A stretch of 57,081 nt of DNA from Alphaproteobacteria bacterium UBA2964 (GTDB lineage Bacteria; Pseudomonadota; Alphaproteobacteria; MPNO01; UBA2964): the NCBI GenBank assembly GCA_905182615.1, contig CAJJCG010000084.1, positions 1 through 57,081 of the forward strand. The letters are read 5' to 3'. Numbering within the stretch: position 1 is the stretch's first letter; every line of letters begins with the position of its first letter. Below are positions 1 through 9,372 of the stretch, in pieces. The position numbers were made by a program, and so were the translations under genes. The notes beneath the pieces were generated by a model. The model worked only from the letters and a program-made list of their open reading frames with translations. It ran no database searches and was not told the origin of the DNA.

Positions 1-72
1 CCCCGCTTTGCGGAGCTTTTGAGATGATTAAGAATATACTCGCTTTGCTTCAGCGGGTAAAAGACTATTTTC

Positions 73-1191
73 CTATAACAAATGGCCGCTCTTTTCCTTT
101 TTAACCGAAAGGTAAAACTCATTGTGATCGTTAGAAGGAAACGCATGCGGAACCCGTTCCACGACTTCTATTCCAAAAGACGTTAAACCCTCTACCTTAT
201 CGGGATTATTCGTCATTAACCGGACCTGATCAAAACCAAGCTGTTTTAAAATTCTCGCTGCCGGCAAAAAAATCCGTTCATCCGATTCAAATCCGAGCCG
301 TTCATTGGCCTCAACAGTATCGAACCCCTGGTCTTGCAAGGCATAGGCTCTCAGCTTGTTGGTCAGACCAATGCCCCGCCCTTCCTGTCTGAGATACAAC
401 AGAATCCCTCCGCCTTCTTCGGCTATCTGAGAAATAGCGCCACGAAGCTGTTGTCCACAATCACATTTCAACGAACCAATTAGGTCCCCTGTAAAACATT
501 CGGAATGTATGCGAGCAAGCACCGGCCGGTTGGTCGGTGGTTCACCAATAACAATCGCAAGATGCTCCCGTCCACCATCAGGAGAACGGTATGTCAAAAT
601 TCGGGTATTCTCTGCATTCTCCAATGGAACACGTGCTGCTGTAACCTGCCGAAGCGTACCAGCCGTATCCATTTCATAGGACATGACATCAGATGCCCTA
701 ATCGAAGCGATACCATCCTCAGCTACCAGGTCATCATTGTTCCCATCACAAGGAACCAATATAGCGGACGGTAGCAGGCGGGAAATCTTGGCAAGCTGTA
801 CAGCCGCAATACTGGCGGCACTGACCGGATCCCGATCAGCCGTATAGGGACCACGCAGAGGATTAGCCAAATCAGTCGTCGGGTCAGCAATCGTTCGCGC
901 GCCGTCAGCCGTACGCCATGACTTGAACGGCAGCAGTACAATTTCATCGGTGTATAGGCGAACCTTTAAAGTTCGTGCCCGATGATGGGTAATCGCAATA
1001 GCAGGTTCATCGCCGCCAAGCTCTGCTAACCGGGAGATCGCCTGGTCGGTGCCCATCTCGGCCGCCACCGCAATCACTGTGCTTCCCGCATCATCCCGAA
1101 TCTGTATAGAACGGCCCCGCCGAAAATCATGCGACGCGCGATCAACGGCAAGCATTGCGGCATTACTGGATGTATTTTCTATTGCTGTCAT
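73..1191 (-). CDS. ribA: GTP cyclohydrolase II with degenerate RibB-like N-terminal half
   Basis: Predicted to open the imidazole ring of GTP in the first committed step of riboflavin synthesis. The C-terminal half carries the family signatures: RIHSEC with C232, then C243 and C245 (three zinc ligands), RQEGRGIGL at about 268-276, and [10 protein letters not shown] near 327. Residues 1-190 resemble the shortened RibB-like extension common in alphaproteobacterial RibA proteins; I do not see a complete DHBP synthase active site there. At 372 residues it is longer than the roughly 200-residue stand-alone enzyme, which fits the two-domain form. No other riboflavin gene is adjacent. The function is secure; the role of the N-terminal half is inference. 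Confidence 0.95.
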   Translation of the reverse strand: MTAIENTSSNAAMLAVDRASHDFRRGRSIQIRDDAGSTVIAVAAEMGTDQAISRLAELGGDEPAIAITHHRARTLKVRLYTDEIVLLPFKSWRTADGARTIADPTTDLANPLRGPYTADRDPVSAASIAAVQLAKISRLLPSAILVPCDGNNDDLVAEDGIASIRASDVMSYEMDTAGTLRQVTAARVPLENAENTRILTYRSPDGGREHLAIVIGEPPTNRPVLARIHSECFTGDLIGSLKCDCGQQLRGAISQIAEEGGGILLYLRQEGRGIGLTNKLRAYALQDQGFDTVEANERLGFESDERIFLPAARILKQLGFDQVRLMTNNPDKVEGLTSFGIEVVERVPHAFPSNDHNEFYLSVKKEKSGHLL

Positions 1192-1334
1192 CGATACTCA
1201 AGAGATTAGACTCGGGACAATAATCAAACCTACCCCGAATTACGAGTATCAATGTATCAGGTCTAAGTGGTTTAGTTCAAACCCGAACCACCCAAGGCAT
1301 TTCTCGCCGAATTGCTAGGTATCTGTCCAACCCA

Positions 1335-1478
1335 TTAACCGGAAACCCCAGCGCCACCCCTCCACCAAGCATGAATTTCATTCGGTGTCGCCTTAATGAC
1401 TTCCGTACAGCCAACGATTAACAAGGCACAAAGTATTAAGGCCACGATTCGAAAGCAGTCAGACAAAATCTCAGGCAT
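1335..1478 (-). CDS. small predicted lipoprotein (47 aa)
   Basis: A 47-codon reading frame starts at the ATG at 1478, five bases after the stop of the TIGR02444-family gene. It encodes a short N-terminus, a hydrophobic run (about residues 11-23) and a lipobox IVGC with C24, followed by a 23-residue tail that includes HAWWRGG. The signal and lipobox make coding likely. The ribosome-binding site is weak, so translation may depend on coupling to the upstream gene. The mature part is very short, so a truncated lipoprotein is possible. I do not recognise a family. Confidence 0.5.
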   Translation of the reverse strand: MPEILSDCFRIVALILCALLIVGCTEVIKATPNEIHAWWRGGAGVSG

Positions 1479-1482
1479 CCCA

Positions 1483-2052
1483 TTAGATAGCTGCAAAAGA
1501 TAGCATGGCAGACTCTAATATCTCTTCCTCAAGATCGGGAAACGTTGCAGAAAGTACGACCCTGACATCGGCATAATCTTCTTCACCCAACTTGGCCTCA
1601 AGACAGGTGAGGTATAACCCTAAATTGGCCGTGCAAATCGCCATTCTCAACGAAGGGTCTAATTCTGGATTTGGTGCCGACGTTACCGTCGACGAAAGAG
1701 CCAGATGCTCAAGATGCTCTCCTTCTATCTCGAGCGATAGAATACTTTTCCGCAAGGCTTCGCAATTTTCAGCAGAAATCGGGGTGAAATCATCCTTAAG
1801 CGCGAGCCTTACAGCGCGGATGCCACAAACAATGTCTTTATTCCAGCGTCGAGATACATCCAACGCCCGCGTTAACGCATCATGATCTATCACCGGGTGG
1901 CCATTATGGCCAAGCCACAGGCTTAAAAGAATAATATTTACATCAAGAATATGCCTATCCTGCAAGGAGATGCAGGCTGTTGAAACACCCTCACGGCCAT
2001 AAACCTGTAGAGCAAAATCCCAAAATGGACATTCTTCAAAAACTAACGACAT
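1483..2052 (-). CDS. TIGR02444 / DUF2390 family protein
   Basis: A 189-residue soluble protein of unknown function. The N-terminal pattern FWDFALQVYGREGVSTACI, followed by a leucine-rich LLSLWLG segment, is typical of the TIGR02444 (DUF2390) family of proteobacteria. The ATG at 2052 has a GAGGA ribosome-binding site directly upstream. The length fits the family (about 150-190). It is probably co-transcribed with the 47-residue lipoprotein downstream and is divergent from the SDR gene at 2168. No catalytic motif is visible and I assign no function. Confidence 0.8.
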   Translation of the reverse strand: MSLVFEECPFWDFALQVYGREGVSTACISLQDRHILDVNIILLSLWLGHNGHPVIDHDALTRALDVSRRWNKDIVCGIRAVRLALKDDFTPISAENCEALRKSILSLEIEGEHLEHLALSSTVTSAPNPELDPSLRMAICTANLGLYLTCLEAKLGEEDYADVRVVLSATFPDLEEEILESAMLSFAAI

Positions 2053-2167
2053 TGTTCCTCAAGTCCTCTACACAAGAAAATCGTTCAGTAAAAATTACCG
2101 ACACTGGCATGTAGCACCTTTATGACTATCCTACCCCAGCTTCGTGCCATTCGGATAGGAACAGAGT

Positions 2168-3034
2168 ATGAAAAAGCCGCTAGACGGTAAAATTGCTATC
2201 ATTACCGGTGGTGGACGCGGCCTTGGACGAGCGATGGCCCTGGGCTATGCCGAGGCAGGCGCCAGCGGCGTCGTTATAACTGCCGCCAGAAACCGCGACC
2301 AAATTGAATCTGTAAAGGCAGAAATCAATGAAATTGCAGGCCGTAATATCAGTATAGCTATACAAGCGGATGTGACGGACCTGAATGCCTCTCAGGAGGT
2401 TGCCAAGACGACAACAGAGTATTTCGGGCGTATCGATATCCTCGTCAATAATGCCGGTCTTGGTCAGGGGATGATGGCAGATGATCGAGCAAAGTTTTAC
2501 GAAGGAAAGCCTGCGGGCTGGAAAGCAATCGTAGATACCAATATCAATGGCCCGTTTAATATGGCTTACGCTGTCGTCCAAACGATGTTGCAACAAAAAT
2601 CAGGACGAATTCTAAACGTTACAAAGTCACGATCATCAATGTACCGCCCGAACGAATCCCCCTATGGCCCGTCTAAAGCAGCGCTAGAAGCGATGACACT
2701 GTGCTGGGCACAAGACCTGTTAGGTAGCGGTGTCACAGTCAACAGCATAGCACCCGGTGGTGCCGTTGAGACTGAATTCGTTCTCCCTGCAGTGCGCGTA
2801 ATGGCCAGCCAAACACACAAACCATATCTCCCCGCAGAGATCATTGTACCGCCTGCTGTTTGGCTTGCATCCGATGACGCAAGCGAGATAACGGGTTGTA
2901 GATTTATAGGGTCGAAATGGGATACTAGCTTACGATCCGATGACGCCGCAGAGGCAAGCCGAGAAGCTGCCGTCTTTTTACCACCTGAGCGCGACGGCAT
3001 ATTGACAAAAACTTGGGAGCCAACGAAAAGCTGA
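2168..3034 (+). CDS. SDR family oxidoreductase
   Basis: A 288-residue short-chain dehydrogenase. It has the NAD(P) motif TGGGRGLG near residue 14, NNAG near 95 and a YGPSK catalytic Tyr/Lys pair near 166. An AGGAACAG ribosome-binding site precedes the ATG. The usual catalytic Ser region reads NVTKSRSS. The C-terminus is extended beyond the classical 250 residues with a segment GSKWDTSL...AAEASREAAVF that recurs in altered form in the SDR at 41348-42184, so the two are likely paralogs of one subgroup. The substrate is unknown. It is convergent with zapE. Confidence 0.85.
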   Translation: MKKPLDGKIAIITGGGRGLGRAMALGYAEAGASGVVITAARNRDQIESVKAEINEIAGRNISIAIQADVTDLNASQEVAKTTTEYFGRIDILVNNAGLGQGMMADDRAKFYEGKPAGWKAIVDTNINGPFNMAYAVVQTMLQQKSGRILNVTKSRSSMYRPNESPYGPSKAALEAMTLCWAQDLLGSGVTVNSIAPGGAVETEFVLPAVRVMASQTHKPYLPAEIIVPPAVWLASDDASEITGCRFIGSKWDTSLRSDDAAEASREAAVFLPPERDGILTKTWEPTKS

Positions 3035-3050
3035 ATGGACCAGATGCAAA

Positions 3051-4196
3051 TTAAGCCGCCTTGGCGGTTGCCGGACTATGGGGAGCCGACAAATATTCCT
3101 CGGACTGCATTTCTTCCAGTCGCGACGCAACACGCGTAAATATACCTGCGCCATCACCATCAGGGTACAGATGATCAGGCAACGCCGCTGCTGAACAAAC
3201 TAATTTGGTCTTTTGTTCATAAAGCGTCTCAATAAGAGTCGCAAAACGCTTGGCTATATTCCTGTCATCGGGCGTAAAGAATGGAATGTCGGATACAATC
3301 ACGGTCTGATACTGACATGCGATCGACCAGTAATCTGCGGGACCCAGCGGCTTATCGCATAATTCGGCAAATGGGAAATAAGCCACGCCACGTGCCGCCT
3401 TCGGTACAAGAATGGTCCGTCCATGCACACCAACAGAATCAACTTCACCTTCTGCGCCATCAGTTAACCGCAGAAAAGCATCATCAAGCGCATTCTGAGC
3501 ATTTTTTCCCAAAGGGGAATGATACACCCCAACAGATTTCAATCGGTCCCGGCGATAATCCGTTTCGCTCACCAATTTCACGACCTGCATCTGCTCTTTG
3601 AGTAAATCGATAAAGGGAAGAAAACGCTCGCGCTGCAATCCACCAGCATACAAATCATCCGGTGCGGTATTGGAAGTAGCCACGACAGTGACACCAAATT
3701 CAAACATCGCCTTAAACAATCGTTGGAGAATCATAGCATCAACAACGGCCTCCACCTGAAACTCGTCAAAGCACAATAACGAACTCGTCTCTGATATTTC
3801 CTTCGCTAGGCGCGGCAAAGGATCTTCAGCCTGCTTACCACCACCTTCTTGACGCCACTTATGCAGTTTCTGCTGAACTTCCTGCATAAAGGGGTGAACG
3901 TGCACCCGACGGCGTTTGGCAATCGGCGTCGTCTCATAGAACAAATCCATCAGCATGGATTTACCTCGACCTGGAGGCCCGTAAATATACATGCCCCGCG
4001 GACTGGGATTGCGTTGCGAGCCACCAAATAACGATTTAAAAAGACCGTCTAACCTACCAGTTTTCTCATCCGCCAAAATCAATTCATCATTCAGCGAATG
4101 TAAAACCTCAGCAATCGCGTGCTGGCCAGGGTCGGAACGAATTTCACCCCGTTCGATACGCTGCTTATAGGTGTTGAGTAGACCTTCAGGATTCAT
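3051..4196 (-). CDS. zapE: cell division protein ZapE (AFG1-like ATPase)
   Basis: A 381-residue P-loop ATPase of the AFG1/ZapE family, which in Escherichia coli acts on the Z-ring late in division and is related to the mitochondrial AFG1/LACE1 protein. Walker A is GPPGRGKS at about 73-80, Walker B is LLCFDEFQV near 138, and a sensor-like ATSN follows. Length and motif spacing match the family. It is convergent with the SDR gene. In many alphaproteobacteria zapE lies near TCA-cycle genes; that is not the case here. Recognition is firm. Confidence 0.93.
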   Translation of the reverse strand: MNPEGLLNTYKQRIERGEIRSDPGQHAIAEVLHSLNDELILADEKTGRLDGLFKSLFGGSQRNPSPRGMYIYGPPGRGKSMLMDLFYETTPIAKRRRVHVHPFMQEVQQKLHKWRQEGGGKQAEDPLPRLAKEISETSSLLCFDEFQVEAVVDAMILQRLFKAMFEFGVTVVATSNTAPDDLYAGGLQRERFLPFIDLLKEQMQVVKLVSETDYRRDRLKSVGVYHSPLGKNAQNALDDAFLRLTDGAEGEVDSVGVHGRTILVPKAARGVAYFPFAELCDKPLGPADYWSIACQYQTVIVSDIPFFTPDDRNIAKRFATLIETLYEQKTKLVCSAAALPDHLYPDGDGAGIFTRVASRLEEMQSEEYLSAPHSPATAKAA

Positions 4197-4297
4197 TTAC
4201 TGGATACGGCAGGCTATTGCGGAAATTAAGCTAAGGAGAATAGAAAACAGAGGTAAAATAGCTCTAAATCAATTGAAAAATACTTCAAAAAATATGT

Positions 4298-5020
4298 TTA
4301 AAGAATCTGGCAGCCAGCACGAATCGTCCAGTATTCCCAAGCGCGGTCAATCGCGAGCTCGCCGGTGATCCGCTCACTACATTGTTCTATCTCACCACCG
4401 GTCATATAGCGCGGCTCACCCAACTGCAATGCCTGCATTTGGAGCTTCGCATTCGCTTCCAGATAAATCGCAATCATCACTGCTTCTTTGATCGTATTGC
4501 CGCCAACGACGCAGCCATGACCACGCATCAGAGCGATCCGACCACCCTGCATCCCCTGCGCGAGATCCCGTCCTTGGTCCATATTGAGGACAAGCAACGT
4601 CGTATCACCAAAATTGTCAGCAATATCCCAAATCGGCACAGGACCCAGCATGGTGGACCCCATATGGAAGACCGGCCGAATTTCTGTATCCGTCAAACCA
4701 AATGGGATGACGGCATGTGAATGATTATGGATAACCGCTTTAATATCAGGTCGAATTTCATAAACACCGCCATGAATATGGCGCTCGGCATACATCGGCC
4801 GACCCTGTTGATCGAGTGGGTCACCATCCAGCGTGTACTCCATTAAATCACCCACAGTCACGATACCCGGGCTTCGGGAACAAGCCATAATATACCTGTC
4901 AGGATGATCGGGATGCCGCACGCTGGCATGCCCGAAGGCATCGACGATCCCTTCATTTGCCAGAATCCGATTGGCAATGACGAGTTCCTGAAGAATGACA
5001 TGTGATGTCTCTAAATCCAT
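4298..5020 (-). CDS. class II aldolase/adducin family protein
   Basis: A metal-dependent class II aldolase-fold protein of about 240 residues. An AERHIHGGVYEIRPDI segment supplies the putative proton-acceptor Glu (about E79), followed by HNHSH (about 98-102) and RGHG further on as zinc-ligand motifs. I chose the ATG at 5020 over an upstream in-frame TTG at 5047 because AGGAAA and GTAGG lie just before it. Members of this fold include fuculose-phosphate aldolase, ribulose-phosphate epimerase and carboxyvanillate-type decarboxylases, so the substrate cannot be named. A second, more divergent member is at 20538-21323. Confidence 0.85.
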   Translation of the reverse strand: MDLETSHVILQELVIANRILANEGIVDAFGHASVRHPDHPDRYIMACSRSPGIVTVGDLMEYTLDGDPLDQQGRPMYAERHIHGGVYEIRPDIKAVIHNHSHAVIPFGLTDTEIRPVFHMGSTMLGPVPIWDIADNFGDTTLLVLNMDQGRDLAQGMQGGRIALMRGHGCVVGGNTIKEAVMIAIYLEANAKLQMQALQLGEPRYMTGGEIEQCSERITGELAIDRAWEYWTIRAGCQIL

Positions 5021-5055
5021 ATCGTGCCTACATTTCCTGTGTAACAAGCAAAAAA

Positions 5056-5501
5056 TTAATTCAGACGGATAACTGTCCGAACCGGATTTTTATTGAATAT
5101 CACGACAGCGCCCTTAAACGACGGCGGCCCCAAGAACCCACTCGCGTTATTGCTAAAACCGTAATCCTCCAACGGAATACCCAACAACCCCTGATCAAAC
5201 TCGCCATTGCGGTTTTCATCATGAAAAACCTCAATGGCGTAAGTACCACGTTTCAACCCCTTAACCGAAATTGCCACGCCAGCTGCCTTTGCTGGGACAT
5301 TACCGTAAAAAACCCGACCTTTTCGCTTAGGAAAATTTTCTGGAGAACCGTACACCACGTAGTGAACGCCTCCTTTCCCCGACCGCAGGCCGGTTACTTC
5401 GACAATTAATGTTGCATCCCGAACCGGCAAATCCTTCGCCACTGAAGGCAGCGGCAAGCAAAACTTAAAGCAAATATCAGCCGCGCAAACCGAAATGCCA
5501 C
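5056..5501 (-). pseudogene. DUF2141 secreted protein, signal peptide split off by a frameshift
   Basis: The main frame (from a TTG at 5457 to 5056, 133 aa) is a clear DUF2141 domain with FHDENRNGEFD, LLGIPLEDYGFSNNA and GPPSF. It has no ATG and no signal peptide of its own. In the +1 frame a GTG at 5501, 17 bases after the dienelactone-hydrolase stop, opens VAFRFARLIFALSFA, a good signal-peptide core. One added base near 5458 would join the two into a protein with a plausible cleavage site at SVA. I read this as a one-base deletion in a secreted-protein gene, real or from sequencing. A TTG-initiated cytoplasmic product is the alternative. Confidence 0.7.
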
Positions 5502-5517
5502 TGGAAGACGAATATCG

Positions 5518-6219
5518 TCATCCCTTCAAAGTGCTATCAAGATAGCTGATAGTCTTGCCCCAGGAATCAGCCGTTGCCTCCGGGCGGAAACGTTCGGGCG
5601 CTACGAAATTCTGAAAAGCATGACCTGCACCGTCATAGCCATGGAACTCATGCCCGACGTCTAAACGTGTCAATTCCGCCGAAATTTTCTCACGATCTTC
5701 TGGCGAGGGATTCTGATCGTCGTTACCGAAGAAACCACGCACAGTGCCCTTAATTCTACTTAGCAGCTCAAAAGGCGCTGGCCCATCTTCACTCCATGGC
5801 TTGAACATATTACCCGGATAGTAAGATACACAGGCTTTGAAAGCCTCATGCGTGGATGCGCCCAGCAATGCCATGCGACCGCCCATACAGTGACCAAGAA
5901 TTCCAAGATTACCCATATCAACATCACCACGGGCAGCTAGCCAATCGACGGTCGCAGTAACGTCCTGAATAATTTCAGGATCTTTCGGAAACGGGTTTTC
6001 CGAGGCTGGTTCGAGAAGCGGAGGCCAATGATAGAGATCCATCGAAGCGGCCACATATCCCGCCTCAGCAAGGTCATCACAAACCTTCAGTGTAAAATCG
6101 TCATAACCGCCGCGGTGATACATCACCACTACAGCCGGGTGCGGACCGTCTCCAGCAGGTACCGAGTAGGCTATCCGCATCGGGTTTTCGTCAACCTGTA
6201 CTTCGGTATATTCAACCAT
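5518..6219 (-). CDS. dienelactone hydrolase family protein
   Basis: An alpha/beta-hydrolase of 233 residues. The nucleophile is cysteine in GHCMGG (about C111), as in true dienelactone hydrolases rather than serine esterases; the likely acid is in GNDDQNP (about D167/168) and the histidine in GAGHAF (about H200). The frame is open further upstream, but GGGAG ends eight bases before the ATG at 6219, so I start there. Dienelactone hydrolase acts in chlorocatechol ortho-cleavage, but the family is wide and no chlorocatechol genes are here. The DUF2141 gene follows within 20 bases and may share the transcript. Confidence 0.88.
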   Translation of the reverse strand: MVEYTEVQVDENPMRIAYSVPAGDGPHPAVVVMYHRGGYDDFTLKVCDDLAEAGYVAASMDLYHWPPLLEPASENPFPKDPEIIQDVTATVDWLAARGDVDMGNLGILGHCMGGRMALLGASTHEAFKACVSYYPGNMFKPWSEDGPAPFELLSRIKGTVRGFFGNDDQNPSPEDREKISAELTRLDVGHEFHGYDGAGHAFQNFVAPERFRPEATADSWGKTISYLDSTLKG

Positions 6220-6388
6220 CAAAATCTCCCAATTACCCAAGATAATCGGCAAAATGCCGCTCTTTTCGTTATTCGGAACGGTAATTTGCCATTGCCCCGA
6301 CGTCAACGCGCGACCACCTTTAATATTGATTCATTGCCCTCCGTTATGCCCATCACTATTATCCGCGCGATAGATTTCAGGATTGCAA

Positions 6389-6991
6389 ATGACCGACAAA
6401 AAAACTGAACCCGCCTGGCTAAAACCAGTCGTTGATTATGTCCCTTTGGCCGTATTTTTTGCTGCCTATCTTTTTGCGCCTAAAACCAACGATAGCACCT
6501 CCCTTCTGACAGCAACCGCCGCGCTAATGATTGCGACGGTCATCGCTTTGATAATCTCTCTGATCGTGGCACGGCGTGTCCCAATGATGCCGCTTATCAC
6601 CGCAATCATCGTTGGCGTTTTTGGAGGCCTGACGCTGTGGCTAAAGGACGACACCTTTATTAAAATGAAGCCGACCATCGTCGAATCCTTATTTTCCCTT
6701 ATTTTGTTTGGTGGACTTCTCTTCAAAAAACCTCTGCTAAAGCCATTGATGTCATCAGCATGGCCAATGGACGATACCGGATGGCACAAACTCACATTCC
6801 GATTTGCCTGGTTCTTCGCCTCCATGGCGGTTCTCAATGAGATTGTCTGGCGTACGCAAAGCACAGATTTTTGGGTCACCTTCAAGGTCTTCGGTTTGAT
6901 GACCCTGACATTGCTGTTTGCTGTGGCGCAGGCCCGGCTTATGCAACGCCATGCCCTGCCTATCGAAGCCGAGCAGAAGAAGGACGGATAA
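6389..6991 (+). CDS. yciB: inner-membrane septation protein YciB/IspZ family
   Basis: A 200-residue polytopic membrane protein of the YciB (intracellular septation protein A) family, linked to cell-envelope and division integrity. Family marks include PLAVFFAAYLF near the N-terminus, the LTLWLKDDTFIKMKPT segment, and W-KLTFRFAWFF...NEIVWR in the second half; about five hydrophobic segments are visible. The ATG at 6389 with AGGA upstream is preferred to the TTG at 6383. It lies 70 bases before leuC; a small hairpin (6998-7014) sits between them. Confidence 0.9.
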   Translation: MTDKKTEPAWLKPVVDYVPLAVFFAAYLFAPKTNDSTSLLTATAALMIATVIALIISLIVARRVPMMPLITAIIVGVFGGLTLWLKDDTFIKMKPTIVESLFSLILFGGLLFKKPLLKPLMSSAWPMDDTGWHKLTFRFAWFFASMAVLNEIVWRTQSTDFWVTFKVFGLMTLTLLFAVAQARLMQRHALPIEAEQKKDG

Positions 6992-7061
6992 TACGCCGCA
7001 GGACGTCATCCTGCTGGACATGCTAAGCTTTTCTCATTGAAAATCGGGGGGAAGATTAGAT

Positions 7062-8471
7062 ATGGCTCAACCACGATCTTTATTTGAAAAAATTTGGGAC
7101 CGGCACTCCATAACCACGAATGAGGCAGGCCAGTCTCTCCTATTTATTGATCGTCATTTCTGCCATGAACTTTCGTTTCATGCGTTCAACATGCTGCATG
7201 ACAATAACCGTACGGTCCGGCACCCCGAACGAACCTTCGCGATACCCGATCACTACACCCCGACGACCGGTTTAGATGACTCTGACTATGTAGATACCGA
7301 CACAAAAGCACTCGTTCAAAACCTCATCAGCAACGCAGAGCTCAACAAGCTCAACCTGTTTGGCCTGGGAGATGAACGCCGCGGCATCATCCATGTCGTA
7401 GGACCCGAGCAAGGCATTACCCAACCGGGCACAATTATTGTTTGCGGCGACTCTCATACATCAACCCATGGAGCCCTAGGTGCCCTAGCCTTCGGCATAG
7501 GCGCGTCGGATGTCAGCCACGTACTGGCAACGCAGACACTATGGCAGCCCAAGCCTAAATCCATGCGCGTCACGGTGACCGGGAAACGCCCCACTGGTGT
7601 CACGGCAAAGGATGTTATTCTAACTATCATTGGCCATATCGGCGCCGCGGGCGGCACCGGTCATGTCATCGAATATGTGGGCCCAGCCATTCAAGAACTA
7701 TCCGTTGATCAGCGCCTAACCGTTTGCAATATGTCGATTGAAGCGGGTGCGCGCGCCGGAATGATCGCGCCAGATGATACTACCTATAACTACTTACGTG
7801 GCCGCCCATTTGCACCTCAGGGCGACAATTGGGAGCGCGCTGAGGAATACTGGCGTAGTTTACCGACCGACGAAGACGCCACGTTTGACAGAGAAGAAAC
7901 ATTAGACGCTGCCTCGATCGAGCCAATGGTAACCTGGGGGACCAGTCCGGAAGACGTTTTACCTATCGGCGGCGCCATACCTGACCCAGCACAAGAAACT
8001 GACCCCAAGCGTCAGGACGCCTTAAACCGCAAAATGGACTATATGGGCCTCATCCCGGGACAACCGATTTTAGACATCAAAGTTGATCGGGTTTTTATTG
8101 GATCTTGTACCAACAGCCGCATTGAAGATCTTCGAGATGCGGCAAGTATTCTTAACGGCCGTACCGCGCGCATCCCGGCAATCATTGTCCCTGGCTCCGG
8201 ATTAATCCGGGCGCAGGCTGAACAGGAAGGGTTGGACAAAATATTTGAGAGCGCGGGCGTTGAATGGCGCCCGGCAGCCGGTTGTTCAATGTGTATTGGC
8301 GTCAATGGCGATTTCGTCAAAAACGAAGAACGTTGCGCCTCAACATCAAATCGAAATTTCGAAGGGCGACAAGGCCGCGGCGCACGCACGCACCTCGTTA
8401 GCCCCGCCATGGCAGCTGCCGCCGCCGTAACCGGCCATTTCACGGACGTTCGCAAGATGGAGAAAAACTGA
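7062..8471 (+). CDS. leuC: 3-isopropylmalate dehydratase large subunit
   Basis: Large subunit of the leucine-pathway isomerase that converts 2- to 3-isopropylmalate. The 469-residue length matches LeuC. The three [4Fe-4S] cysteines are C349 (FIGSCTNSR), C408 and C411 (AGCSMC). Substrate and family signatures VCGDSHTSTHGA and ERCASTSNRNFEGRQGRG are intact. After the second cluster motif it reads IGVNGD where many LeuC proteins have LGMNPD, a mild variation. It overlaps leuD by one base (TGATG), indicating translational coupling. Confidence 0.97.
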   Translation: MAQPRSLFEKIWDRHSITTNEAGQSLLFIDRHFCHELSFHAFNMLHDNNRTVRHPERTFAIPDHYTPTTGLDDSDYVDTDTKALVQNLISNAELNKLNLFGLGDERRGIIHVVGPEQGITQPGTIIVCGDSHTSTHGALGALAFGIGASDVSHVLATQTLWQPKPKSMRVTVTGKRPTGVTAKDVILTIIGHIGAAGGTGHVIEYVGPAIQELSVDQRLTVCNMSIEAGARAGMIAPDDTTYNYLRGRPFAPQGDNWERAEEYWRSLPTDEDATFDREETLDAASIEPMVTWGTSPEDVLPIGGAIPDPAQETDPKRQDALNRKMDYMGLIPGQPILDIKVDRVFIGSCTNSRIEDLRDAASILNGRTARIPAIIVPGSGLIRAQAEQEGLDKIFESAGVEWRPAAGCSMCIGVNGDFVKNEERCASTSNRNFEGRQGRGARTHLVSPAMAAAAAVTGHFTDVRKMEKN

Positions 8472-9094
8472 TGGAGCCATTTACCTGCTTTACCGCGGTG
8501 GCGGTGCCAATGGATCAGGACAACATCGATACCGATCAAATTTTACCAGCCCGTCACCTCATGATGCCTCGCGACGAACGCTATGGTGGCTATGTTTTTA
8601 AGGATCTACGACTAGACCGGGACGGCAACGAAATTGACACTTTCATCCTCAATCAAGAAGGGTTTCGGCCATCCCGTATTATCGTTGCCGCCCACAACTT
8701 TGGTTGTGGGTCATCCCGCGAAGGCGCGGTCTTTACGCTAGTCGATGCAGGTTTCCGCGCGATTATTGCAACCAGCTTTGGCGACATTTTTTACAATAAC
8801 TCTTTTAATAACGGGCTTCTTCCCGTCGCATTGCCCGAAGAAATAGTTCAGCTTCTAAGACAGCAACTTCATCAGGGGGATGGCGCTGAAGTGACCGTCG
8901 ACCTCGAGGCACAAACCGTCACCGGGCCAGATCGATCAGTCTATCCATTCGAAATTGACGCACATCGCCGCAACCGTCTTTTAAAGGGGTTAGATGCTGT
9001 CGGGTACACATTGCAGTACGAAGATGACATCACCAGATTCGAAAGGCGGTACAGCGAAGATGCTCCGTGGGAATTGTCTGCAGTGCAACAATAA
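8471..9094 (+). CDS. leuD: 3-isopropylmalate dehydratase small subunit
   Basis: Swivel-domain partner of LeuC. The 207 residues include DNIDTDQILPARHL, NFGCGSSREGAV and the FGDIFYNNSFNNGLLPV segment, all diagnostic of LeuD. The start codon overlaps the leuC stop. The usual partner leuB does not follow; a dehydrogenase of that superfamily lies about 25 kb away at 33576-34640 in another context. The 83-residue membrane protein downstream starts 18 bases after the leuD stop. Confidence 0.97.
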   Translation: MEPFTCFTAVAVPMDQDNIDTDQILPARHLMMPRDERYGGYVFKDLRLDRDGNEIDTFILNQEGFRPSRIIVAAHNFGCGSSREGAVFTLVDAGFRAIIATSFGDIFYNNSFNNGLLPVALPEEIVQLLRQQLHQGDGAEVTVDLEAQTVTGPDRSVYPFEIDAHRRNRLLKGLDAVGYTLQYEDDITRFERRYSEDAPWELSAVQQ

Positions 9095-9111
9095 ACCCAG
9101 GAATTGAAATC

Positions 9112-9363
9112 ATGAAAACCTTCCTTGTCATAGTATTTTGGATCGCTCTGCTAGGAGGAACCGGGTATGCAGCCTATGAAACCTGGGTCGGTCTCAACGA
9201 CGTAGAGATTTCAACTCATGGCAAGTTCGCTCTGGCCCTAGGGGTTACCGCCACATTTGCTCTCGGAGCAGGATTAATGTGCCTTGTTTTTTATAGCAGC
9301 CGGAAGGGATATGACGCGGACGACCATATTGAAGCCGCGAAGCCGCGCACCAATGACGATTAG
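9112..9363 (+). CDS. small two-helix membrane protein
   Basis: An 83-residue protein starting at ATG 9112, with CCAGGAA twelve bases upstream; the frame opens earlier inside leuD, but no ribosome-binding site supports that. Two hydrophobic segments (about 3-22 and 39-60) flank a short linker, and the tail is acidic and polar (DADDHIEAAKP). The arrangement suggests an inner-membrane hairpin. It is positioned as the last gene of the leuCD transcript. I do not recognise the family, though small proteins of this shape are common in alphaproteobacteria. Confidence 0.6.
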   Translation: MKTFLVIVFWIALLGGTGYAAYETWVGLNDVEISTHGKFALALGVTATFALGAGLMCLVFYSSRKGYDADDHIEAAKPRTNDD

Positions 9364-9372
9364 TCAGATATT

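Noticed and set aside
6998..7014. GCAGGA/TCCTGC hairpin between yciB and leuC as a terminator
   Set aside because: Only six base pairs and no U-run on either strand.
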